Assembly: GCA_038061695.1 (NCBI GenBank)
Contig: JBBTYT010000016.1
Coordinates: 1 to 9,092, forward strand
DNA from: M10-OD1-4 sp038061695
GTDB taxonomy: Bacteria > Patescibacteriota > Minisyncoccia > GWC2-36-17 > M10-OD1-4
Direction of reading: 5' to 3'
Length of the DNA: 9,092 nt
Part shown: one piece after another, positions 1 to 5,475 of the stretch
Layout: each line of letters opens with the position of its first letter
Numbering within the stretch: the first letter of the stretch is position 1
The notes under the pieces: generated by a model
What the model saw: only the letters and a program-made list of their open reading frames with translations
Database searches by the model: none
What the model was told of the DNA's origin: nothing
Made by a program: the position numbers and the translations under genes

Positions 1-109
1 ATGTGGCACGCACGGAGCGCGTGGTGGCTCTGACCTAAATCGTACGCTCCACGAACGCCCCGCCATCGCCTCGCTCTGCTCGGCAACCACGAAAGAAAAA
101 ACATTCCTT
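1..109 (-). repeat. Diverged ~110 bp structured repeat, copy A (inverted, cut by window edge)
   Basis: Read on the minus strand, this stretch is colinear with 172-285 on the plus strand. The best block is 83-103 against 183-203, a 21-bp inverted match with one mismatch that includes TGTTTTTTCTTTCG. Further blocks in the same order and at nearly the same spacing are 41-49 (GAGCGTACG on the minus strand), 22-29 (AGCCACCA), 6-11 (GCGTGC) and 1-4 (ACAT). It can fold into hairpins at 7-11/19-23 and 24-27/49-52, and in a GC-rich arm at 68-84. It is strongly GC-rich compared with the AT-rich genes that follow and has no open frame of useful length. The element may continue left of the window. Confidence 0.7.
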
Positions 110-171
110 GCATTTCTCATTTAGCAAAATGACCTACTGGGTGATTTGGCGGGGGTGAGTTTCTTTTTGAA

Positions 172-285
172 AAAGGAAAGGGTGTTTTTTCTTTCGGGGT
201 TGCTGGCGTACTCGCCAGTGCGTGTGGCTTGTTCCGAGCGTACGGGGCAGTTTCAAGCCACCATGCACGCGGGAGCGTGCGACAT
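172..285 (+). repeat. Diverged ~110 bp structured repeat, copy B
   Basis: This is the partner of copy A, facing it across about 65 bp. It starts with a T-rich tract (183-196) and then offers three perfect hairpins in a row: CTGGCG-TACT-CGCCAG at 203-218, an 8-bp stem GTGGCTTG/CAAGCCAC at 224-231 and 254-261, and GCACGC-GGGA-GCGTGC at 265-280 with a GNRA-type loop. Copy A can pair at the corresponding places with different bases, so pairing seems better kept than sequence. The open frame at 146-487 runs through it but has no family resemblance and is treated as chance. I do not recognise the element; it could be a REP- or MITE-like repeat or encode a small structured RNA. Confidence 0.7.
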
Positions 286-293
286 CATTTGTT

Positions 294-321
294 TTGGAAA
301 TAGGTGCGCGCTTGGTACAAT
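294..321 (+). promoter_or_regulatory. Putative sigma70-type promoter, extended -10
   Basis: TTGGAA at 294-299 is followed after 16 nt by TACAAT at 316-321, preceded by TG at 313-314 to give TGGTACAAT. Transcription would begin near 328. It lies just downstream of repeat copy B and would serve the small frame at 358-660 and the phosphodiesterase-fold gene at 663. Between 286 and 471 I see nothing else firm. Confidence 0.45.
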
Positions 322-471
322 AGAGACACCAGTAGTAACTTGTTCGGAATTAAGAATATGGAGCGATTTTGCGGAAGCCAAAACCAAAAAAGAACCAGAA
401 GAAAAAGATCGGCTCGAACCATCTTTGAATTTTAAGAGAAGAAAAATTTTAATCCAGATCAGAAACCTATT

Positions 472-660
472 GTGCCTTTTTGTGTAAAATCAAAATCACC
501 AGAAATATTAAGATATATTCTGTTAAAAATACTGAATTTGAAAGATTTTCAATATATTTTGAGAATCATTAGTGAAAATAAATTTATAAACAAAGAAATA
601 ATAGAAATATTATCAAATTCCTCTTTGCCAGAAAAATATAAAAATAAATTACAAAAATAA
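472..660 (+). CDS. Unrecognised small protein, possibly the distal part of a gene broken by an in-frame stop
   Basis: A GTG-started frame of 62 residues, lysine- and isoleucine-rich and probably helical, ending 2 nt before the next gene, so the two are probably co-transcribed. I do not recognise the family. The same frame is open upstream to 436 (EKKNFNPDQKPI before the GTG). Just before that is TAA at 433-435, and further upstream, still in frame, an ATG at 358 opens a 25-codon very basic stretch (QNQKRTRRKRSARTIFEF). Reading 358-660 as one 100-codon gene split by a single nonsense codon is as reasonable as a 62-residue gene. No ribosome binding site is visible before 472. The AT-rich codons match the next gene. 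A chance frame cannot be excluded. Confidence 0.35.
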   Translation: MPFCVKSKSPEILRYILLKILNLKDFQYILRIISENKFINKEIIEILSNSSLPEKYKNKLQK

Positions 661-662
661 TC

Positions 663-1394
663 ATGATTAAAATACTAGATTTAAATTTGTGGAGATATAA
701 TGATTTTGAAAACAGATTAAAAAATTTTTTAAAAGTCATAAAAATAAAAAATCCTGATGTTGTCTTCTTACAAGAAGTACAGATTGATACTAGTATCTCT
801 TTTTTCTCTCAAGTTGAAATTATAAAAAAGAAATTAGATAAAAAATTAGGATATAGATATACTTTACATTCAACGATATCTTTAAAAGATCATCAAAGTG
901 GCAAGAAACTAAAAATCCCAATTCAGCATGGTATGGCTATTTTATCTAAGCATCCTATTTTGAATTCTTTTGAATATTATTTACAAAAAAATACAAGTGA
1001 ATTAGAACCTAGATCTATATTGTGTTTTGACCTAGAAATTAATAATGAAATTCATAAATTCGCTAATATTCATTTTGCAAATAATGAAAAGCTGGCTAAA
1101 GTACAACTAAAAGAATTTTTAAATTTTTTAGTAAAACGCAAAGAAAAAAGAATTTTAGTTGGAGATTTTAATATGTTCAAACTCTCAAATTATTTTAAGA
1201 AAAATAAAAATTCTCTTTTCTCGGAATATAATTTGTCTAATGATTTTAAAAAATATATTTCTTACAAAAAAGATTCTGGTACGCTAGATTATATATTATT
1301 ACCTAAAAAATATTATTTTAATGAACTTGTTTGTTTGGAAGAGTATTTATCTGATCATAATGGTTTGTATATAGAAATTAAAAACTTAACTTAA
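663..1394 (+). CDS. Endonuclease/exonuclease/phosphatase (EEP) family protein
   Basis: This 243-aa protein has the EEP (DNase I / exonuclease III-like) metal-dependent phosphodiesterase fold. The expected landmarks appear in order: N8 in DLNLW, metal-binding E38 in FLQEV, the GMAILS strand (90-95), H137 in NIHFAN, GDFN at 167-170, LDYIL at 208-212 and SDH at 230-232 with the terminal catalytic histidine. The length is normal for a stand-alone EEP domain and all key residues are present, so it should be active. Family members cut DNA, RNA or phospholipid and nucleotide phosphoesters, and the substrate cannot be told from sequence. No signal peptide or membrane segment is seen, so it is probably cytoplasmic. 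The ATG lies 2 nt after the preceding frame, with no Shine-Dalgarno sequence. Codons are extremely AT-rich. Confidence 0.85.
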   Translation: MIKILDLNLWRYNDFENRLKNFLKVIKIKNPDVVFLQEVQIDTSISFFSQVEIIKKKLDKKLGYRYTLHSTISLKDHQSGKKLKIPIQHGMAILSKHPILNSFEYYLQKNTSELEPRSILCFDLEINNEIHKFANIHFANNEKLAKVQLKEFLNFLVKRKEKRILVGDFNMFKLSNYFKKNKNSLFSEYNLSNDFKKYISYKKDSGTLDYILLPKKYYFNELVCLEEYLSDHNGLYIEIKNLT

Positions 1395-1486
1395 TTTTTT
1401 GATTTCTCATAAAAAAACGATTTTTTAGCACAGAATAGTGGTATCGAGTTAAATTCATGCGGGCTTCTTTTTATTTTTGTTTTGGC

Positions 1487-1515
1487 TTGAGATACAATTT
1501 ATAGTATGCTATTCT
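1487..1515 (+). promoter_or_regulatory. Putative promoter of the small membrane protein gene
   Basis: TTGAGA at 1487-1492 is separated by 17 nt from TATTCT at 1510-1515, with TG at 1507-1508 forming an extended -10 (TGCTATTCT). The expected start is near 1522, leaving a leader of about 70 nt before the ATG at 1592. Confidence 0.5.
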
Positions 1516-1591
1516 TAAATATTATCAGAATCGTAAGAAGCTGGTAACATCTGCGGCAATAATGCCACTTGGAAATGTATGGGGAGGTCAA

Positions 1592-1819
1592 ATGGACTAT
1601 TTTGTAAAGCTGGTGGCTAGTATTTATAAATGGTTTTTCGTGATAGGTATGGTCAGTATAGTTAGTACTATAGTGACCATCTTTATCTACTTTATAATCT
1701 ACTTTATATTGAGTTGGTTTATGCCAGATATATTCTTGTTCAGGAACATCACCTTCTGGGAGCTTTGGTGCATTACTTTTCTAATAACATCATTTTTTAC
1801 TTTGGTCGATAATCGATAA
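1592..1819 (+). CDS. Small unrecognised membrane protein
   Basis: A 75-aa protein dominated by hydrophobic residues. A long apolar stretch from about residue 14 to 44 (FFVIGMVSIVSTIVTIFIYF and onward) could hold one long or two short membrane helices, and another runs from about 55 to 71 (FWELWCITFLITSFFTLV). I chose the ATG at 1592 over the in-frame ATG at 1562 because GGGGAGG at 1581-1587 lies 4 nt before it, the only clear Shine-Dalgarno sequence in the window; the longer form would be 85 aa. The gene stands alone, with its own promoter upstream and a terminator about 50 nt downstream. No family or function is recognised. Candidates include a membrane-stress peptide or toxin-like protein, but nothing in the sequence decides this. 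Confidence 0.6.
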   Translation: MDYFVKLVASIYKWFFVIGMVSIVSTIVTIFIYFIIYFILSWFMPDIFLFRNITFWELWCITFLITSFFTLVDNR

Positions 1820-1866
1820 CTTTAAGTCGAACAGAGAGATGTTGAGATGTTTCGTGTTCAAATTCT

Positions 1867-1911
1867 GGGGCCATTGTGGATATTATCTCCGCTTTGGCCT
1901 CTAACTTTTTT
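1867..1911 (+). terminator. Rho-independent terminator after the small membrane protein gene
   Basis: GGGGCCA (1867-1873) pairs with TGGCCTC (1895-1901), and GTGGA (1876-1880) with TCCGC (1888-1892), allowing G-T pairs. The two stems are joined by a symmetric TT/TT internal loop and capped by a 7-nt loop. A run of six T at 1906-1911 follows after TAAC. The stem is strong; the T-run is slightly displaced. Confidence 0.6.
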
Positions 1912-2001
1912 CTAAAATTGAAATTTTTATCTTTTAAACATTCGCTTTTTGAATTATTAATATTATAAAAATACGACTCTATATTATAGGGTATTTGAAT
2001 A

Positions 2002-2010
2002 TGATATAAT
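2002..2010 (+). promoter_or_regulatory. Extended -10 promoter of msrB, apparently leaderless
   Basis: TGATATAAT is a perfect extended -10 box. Its last base is 7 nt before the A of the msrB ATG, so the predicted transcription start coincides with the start codon. No good -35 hexamer is seen at the usual distance, as is common for extended -10 promoters. Confidence 0.6.
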
Positions 2011-2016
2011 TATCTT

Positions 2017-2376
2017 ATGAATGAATTAACTAAAGAAGAAAAAAGAGTTATTATTGATAAGGGTACAGAAGCACCATTTATTGGTGAGTATGTAGATAAT
2101 AAAGAAACAGGTGTTTATCTATGCAGACAATGTGGAGCGCCGTTATATAATTCTAAAGATAAATTTGTTTCTACTTGTGGTTGGCCGAGTTTTGATGCTG
2201 AAATTTTAGGCGCAGTGAAAAAAACTTTGGATGCTGATGGCAGTCGCACAGAAATAACTTGCGTAAAGTGCGGAGGACATTTAGGACATATATTTACAGG
2301 TGAAGGATTAACAGATAAAAATATTCGTCATTGCGTAAATTCAGTATCAATGAAATTTATCCCTACAATTTTATGA
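2017..2376 (+). CDS. msrB: Peptide-methionine (R)-S-oxide reductase MsrB
   Basis: It reduces the R epimer of methionine sulfoxide in proteins using a catalytic cysteine and thioredoxin, repairing oxidative damage in the cytoplasm. The 119 residues cover the whole MsrB fold: an opening LTKEEKRVIIDKGTEAPFIG region, zinc-type CxxC pairs at C36/C39 and C82/C85, STCGWPSF at 52-59, CGGHLGHIF at 85-93, and the catalytic cysteine C106 in RHCVNSVSMKF. C54 may serve as the resolving cysteine. It is slightly shorter than typical MsrB proteins but not truncated in the core. There is no Shine-Dalgarno sequence; an extended -10 ends 7 nt before the ATG. Its TGA stop overlaps the msrA ATG (ATGA), so the two are translationally coupled and together repair both sulfoxide epimers. 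Confidence 0.95.
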   Translation: MNELTKEEKRVIIDKGTEAPFIGEYVDNKETGVYLCRQCGAPLYNSKDKFVSTCGWPSFDAEILGAVKKTLDADGSRTEITCVKCGGHLGHIFTGEGLTDKNIRHCVNSVSMKFIPTIL

Positions 2377-2861
2377 TTAAAAAAATGGTATTGGGTGGCG
2401 GGTGTTTTTGGGGGATGCAGGAGCTTATACGAAAACAAGAAGGTGTTATTGAGACAACAGTCGGATATTCTGGTGGTAATATTGAAAATCCAACATATGA
2501 AGATCATGATGGTCATGCTGAAGTTGTAGAGATTAAATATGATATTGAAAAGACATCGTATAAAAAATTACTTGATTTTTTCTTTCAAATACACAACCCA
2601 ACTCTTTTAAATCAACAGGGTAATGACAGAGGCTCATCATATCGTTCGGTTATATTTTATAATGATGATAAGGAGAAAGATGAGGCTCTTGATTTTATTA
2701 ATATAGTGAATAAATCAAAACGCTGGAAAGATCCCGTTGTTACAACTTTGGAGCCATTTGTAAAATTCACAAAAGCCGAAGAATACCATCAAGATTATTT
2801 GGTAAAAAATCCCGGGGGCTATACTTGCCACGCTATATTCTTTGGTAGCTATTTATCTTGA
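2373..2861 (+). CDS. msrA: Peptide-methionine (S)-S-oxide reductase MsrA
   Basis: It reduces the S epimer of methionine sulfoxide, complementing MsrB. The nucleophilic cysteine is C11 in GGGCFWG. Other family landmarks are VGYSGG at 30-35, PTYE..DGHAEVVE at 40-53, HNPTLLNQQGNDRGSSYRS at 74-92 and EEYHQDYL at 136-143. C152 in GGYTCHAIF is the likely resolving cysteine. I place the start at the ATG at 2373, which overlaps the msrB stop as ATGA and gives 162 aa with the active site at its usual N-terminal position. The longer frame from 2331 would add 14 residues encoded inside msrB that do not belong to the family. It is the second gene of a two-gene operon with stop codon TGA; no terminator is seen before tyrS. 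Confidence 0.95.
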   Translation: MIKKMVLGGGCFWGMQELIRKQEGVIETTVGYSGGNIENPTYEDHDGHAEVVEIKYDIEKTSYKKLLDFFFQIHNPTLLNQQGNDRGSSYRSVIFYNDDKEKDEALDFINIVNKSKRWKDPVVTTLEPFVKFTKAEEYHQDYLVKNPGGYTCHAIFFGSYLS

Positions 2862-2877
2862 ATTATAAAACGCCATA

Positions 2878-2886
2878 TGTTAATTT
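2878..2886 (+). promoter_or_regulatory. Extended -10 promoter of tyrS, apparently leaderless
   Basis: TGTTAATTT matches TG-n-TAnnnT. As at msrB, the box ends 7 nt before the start codon, so the transcript would begin at or next to the ATG. It lies in the 31-nt gap after msrA, and the sequence is AT-rich enough that the match alone is weak; the shared spacing is what makes it notable. Readthrough from msrBA is an alternative. Confidence 0.4.
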
Positions 2887-2892
2887 AATTAT

Positions 2893-4095
2893 ATGTCAAA
2901 AATAATTCTTGATGAGAAATTAATAGATGAAATCCTTACCAGAGGAGTTGAGGACGTCATAGAAAAAGAGCATTTAAAAAATTCTTTGCTTTCTGGTAAG
3001 CAACTAAGGGTTAAGTTTGGTATTGATCCAACATCATCAGATCTTCATATTGGACATATGGTTGTTTTGCGAAAGTTAAGAGAGTTTCAGGATCTTGGAC
3101 ACAAAATTATATTGATTATAGGGGATTTTACCGCTATGATTGGTGATCCTTCAGGGAAATCAAAAACACGTCCTTCGCTCTCAGAAAAAGAAGTAAAGAA
3201 AAATATGAATGATTACTTGCGTCAAGCAAGTAATATGATAGATATTAAAAAAACCGAAGTTCGTTATAATAGCGAATGGTTAGAAAAACTCAACGGTGTA
3301 AAAATATTGGAGCTTTTAAGTTTAGTAAGCGTTAATCAGATTTTAGAAAGAAATGATTTTGCAAAACGATTAAAAGAACAGCAATCTATTAGAGCGCACG
3401 AACTTTTATATCCTATTATGCAAGCGTATGATTCAGTAGTGATAAATGCTGATCTTGAATGTGGAGGCACCGATCAAACATTCAATATGTTTATGGGTAG
3501 AACTCTTATGGATCGTATGGGTAGAACTCCCCAAGATATTTTAACTGTGCCTATTCTTGAAGGAGTGGACGGTAAAGAGAAAATGAGTAAAAGTTTAGGT
3601 AATTATATAGGTGTAACTGACATGCCAAGCGATATGTTTGAGAAGGTAATGTCTGTTCCTGATAATTTAATTATCAAATATTTTATGCTTACTGTTGATT
3701 TATCTCAGGATAAGATTGAAATGATCTCAGAAAGATTAAAATCTGGAGAGAATCCAAGAGATATTAAGCTTGATCTTGCCGAAAGTATAACGACCTTATA
3801 TCATAATGCAAAAAAAGCAAAAGAGGCAAGAGGAGAGTTTATTAATGTATTTTCAAATAAAGAAAAACCTTCAGATATTGAGGAATATAAGATTTCAAAA
3901 AATAATATTTCTTTAGTTGATATTTTGGCGGAGGCGAGTATAGCATCAAGCAAATCAGATGCAAAAAGGCTTGTTGAGCAGGGAGGAGTTAAGATGAATG
4001 ACGAAGTTCATAAGGATATAAAAGAAGTCATTGTTTTTAAGGGGGGAGAGATTATTCAAGTTGGTAAAAGAAGATTTTTGAAAATAAAAATTTAG
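2893..4095 (+). CDS. tyrS: Tyrosyl-tRNA synthetase (class I, TyrZ-like)
   Basis: It activates tyrosine with ATP and charges tRNA-Tyr, an essential step of translation. The class I signatures are intact: HIGH at 52-55 (DLHIGH), GDFTAMIGDPSGKSKTRP at 77-94, YPIMQAYD at 173-180, the amino-acid-binding GGTDQTFN at 191-198, and KMSKS at 230-234. A C-terminal S4-type RNA-binding domain covers about 338-400 (SKSDAKRLVEQGGVKMN). At 400 aa it is full length. The GGTDQ-type pocket and QAYDSV region place it nearer the TyrZ branch than the branch with a GGSDQ motif. There is no Shine-Dalgarno sequence, and a possible extended -10 ends 7 nt upstream of the ATG. The stop codon overlaps the convergent reductase gene by 4 nt. 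Confidence 0.96.
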   Translation: MSKIILDEKLIDEILTRGVEDVIEKEHLKNSLLSGKQLRVKFGIDPTSSDLHIGHMVVLRKLREFQDLGHKIILIIGDFTAMIGDPSGKSKTRPSLSEKEVKKNMNDYLRQASNMIDIKKTEVRYNSEWLEKLNGVKILELLSLVSVNQILERNDFAKRLKEQQSIRAHELLYPIMQAYDSVVINADLECGGTDQTFNMFMGRTLMDRMGRTPQDILTVPILEGVDGKEKMSKSLGNYIGVTDMPSDMFEKVMSVPDNLIIKYFMLTVDLSQDKIEMISERLKSGENPRDIKLDLAESITTLYHNAKKAKEARGEFINVFSNKEKPSDIEEYKISKNNISLVDILAEASIASSKSDAKRLVEQGGVKMNDEVHKDIKEVIVFKGGEIIQVGKRRFLKIKI

Positions 4096-4940
4096 TTTGT
4101 ATTCAGATATTCTTTTAGAGCATCTTCCCAGCGTCTAAGTTTTGGGAATTTTTGATTTATCAAAGATGAGTAAATAGGTATTTTTGCCAGACGAGGGAAT
4201 TCATCTGATGTAACTGGAATTACTTTTATATCAATGCCTTTTATCTCAAAAATCTTTTTTGCCAATTCATAAAAAGTGCAGGATCCTTCATTTGTTATAT
4301 GGTATATCCCATACGGATATTTTTTCTCTACTAAAGAGAGAGTAGCTTTTGCTATGTCTGGCGCATAAGTTAAGTTGCCGAAAGCGTCGTTCACTACTTT
4401 TAGCTCTCTTTTTGTTTTAGCTAGGTTAAGCATTAGATCAACGAAGGATTTTTTTCCGTTCTCAGATAAGGCAGGCTTTCCAAAAAGCCTAGTAAGTCTG
4501 ATAATATAATATTTTTTTATATTTTTTTTTGTCAGTTCTTCACCAAGTAATTTTGATTTGCCATATTTATTGATAGGATTTGGAATGGCATCTTCTTGAT
4601 AGCCATCTTTTTCTGTCCCATCAAAAACATAATCTGTACTGAAATGAATAAATTTTGCATTTATACTTTGTGCTATTTTAGCTAAATTTTCAACAGCGTA
4701 GCCATTGATTTTTAAGGCCATTTTTTCCCATTCTTCGCTTTTTTCCGCTTCATCAACATTATTATATGCAGTTGCGTTTATTATTAGATCAGGTTTTATA
4801 TCATTAATCTTTTCGGTTGTTTTTAAATAATTTGTTATATCAACATCATTTTTACTCAAACAGATTTGTTCATACTCAAAAAAAGCTCTTACAAGCTCTT
4901 GTCCTAACATTCCTTTTGAGCCTAAAATTAAAACTTTCAT
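4092..4940 (-). CDS. rmlD: dTDP-4-dehydrorhamnose reductase (RmlD family)
   Basis: A 282-aa extended short-chain dehydrogenase of the RmlD substrate-binding family. RmlD makes dTDP-L-rhamnose with NAD(P)H for cell-surface polysaccharide. The NAD-binding GxxGxxG is GSKGMLG (7-13). NATAYNNVDEAE (55-66), STDYVFDG (101-108), the catalytic pair Y126/K130 in YGKSK, FGNLTYAPDIA (187-197) and GIYHITNEG (211-219) follow, and the end (LRRWEDALKEYL) is typical of the family. No other rhamnose genes (rmlA, B, C) lie nearby, so the exact sugar is inferred from the family. It is transcribed from the minus strand. TGGTAAAAG (4955-4947) is a weak extended -10 ending 6 nt before the ATG. No Shine-Dalgarno sequence is seen. 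Confidence 0.88.
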   Translation of the reverse strand: MKVLILGSKGMLGQELVRAFFEYEQICLSKNDVDITNYLKTTEKINDIKPDLIINATAYNNVDEAEKSEEWEKMALKINGYAVENLAKIAQSINAKFIHFSTDYVFDGTEKDGYQEDAIPNPINKYGKSKLLGEELTKKNIKKYYIIRLTRLFGKPALSENGKKSFVDLMLNLAKTKRELKVVNDAFGNLTYAPDIAKATLSLVEKKYPYGIYHITNEGSCTFYELAKKIFEIKGIDIKVIPVTSDEFPRLAKIPIYSSLINQKFPKLRRWEDALKEYLNTN

Positions 4941-5475
4941 ATCTTACTTTTACCATAAATAGTCGTAATTTAAAACATGCATAAGTTCAGAAACATATTG
5001 CACTCTCAGAGATAGAAATATGAATGGAATTTAATATATTCAAAGGAACAAAAGGCTTCTTGAGCACACGGGAATATATGCTAAGGTATTCCCATTTGAT
5101 CTGTGGAAACAACTATGCGAGCAAACTCGTGTCGCTATCGAAACGGCTGAGTAATGTACTGGCACATCGCAGTCGTGTAACGGTTCCTATTGGATTGAGT
5201 ATTGCGGACTCAATACACCAATTAGTTCTGGTACTTGCTACCGGTGGTTTCTGTTTTAAAAAACATTTGTGTGTTTGCCACTCGAACAAAGAAAACTTGA
5301 AATTGTATGTTGTTTAAGGGAGCCAACCACTATTATTTTCAGTACAATACCAAATATTTATTTTCTGTTTCTGTTGGATAATTCTGGAGAGCATCTTTTC
5401 AGGAAAATAAGGTATAATGATGAAGAAGCAATTATTTTACTACTTTGTCTTTCGTAATTCAAGATTTACTAAATT
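4941..5475 (+). other. Intergenic region without a convincing gene, with several hairpins
   Basis: These ~535 nt between rmlD and recQ hold only weak frames (5024-5317 and 5269-5457). Neither has a ribosome binding site or a recognisable family, though the first is 97 codons long and cannot be fully dismissed. About 5065-5245 is less AT-rich than its surroundings and offers clean stems: GGGAATA/TATTCCC (5070-5076, 5087-5093), CGAG-CAAA-CTCG (5118-5129), ATTGAGT/ACTCAAT (5194-5200, 5208-5214) extended by ATTGG/CCAAT (5189-5193, 5218-5222) across a 3-nt bulge, and GGTA/TACC (5230-5233, 5239-5242). It matches none of the RNA families I know (tmRNA, RNase P, SRP, common riboswitches). It may be a non-coding RNA, a decayed element or a recQ leader. 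Confidence 0.4.
5413..5418 (+). promoter_or_regulatory. Possible -10 box upstream of recQ
   Basis: A perfect TATAAT lies 57 nt before the recQ start. There is no TG extension and no clear -35 hexamer, so this is weakly supported. The start point would be near 5425, leaving a leader of about 50 nt without a Shine-Dalgarno sequence. Confidence 0.3.

Noticed and set aside
398..425. tRNA-like T arm on the minus strand (GGTTCGAGCC near 411-422)
   Set aside because: The stem has a G-G mismatch, no acceptor or anticodon arm fits around it, and no CCA follows.
146..487. 113-codon plus-strand frame
   Set aside because: It runs straight through repeat copy B and its hairpins, starts at a non-ATG codon without a ribosome binding site, changes base composition midway, and resembles no protein family I know.
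1410..1427. A/T-only hairpin TAAAAAA/TTTTTTA after the EEP gene as a terminator
   Set aside because: The stem has no G-C pair and no separate T-run follows; in such AT-rich sequence it is expected by chance.
2331..2372. Longer N-terminus for msrA
   Set aside because: The extra 14 residues come from sequence coding the conserved C-terminus of MsrB in another frame. The ATG at 2373 overlaps the msrB stop and puts the active-site cysteine at its usual position.
5130..5160. 16S rRNA-like stretch (AAACGGCTGAGTAATG)
   Set aside because: The similarity is about 15 nt only; flanking sequence shows no rRNA features.
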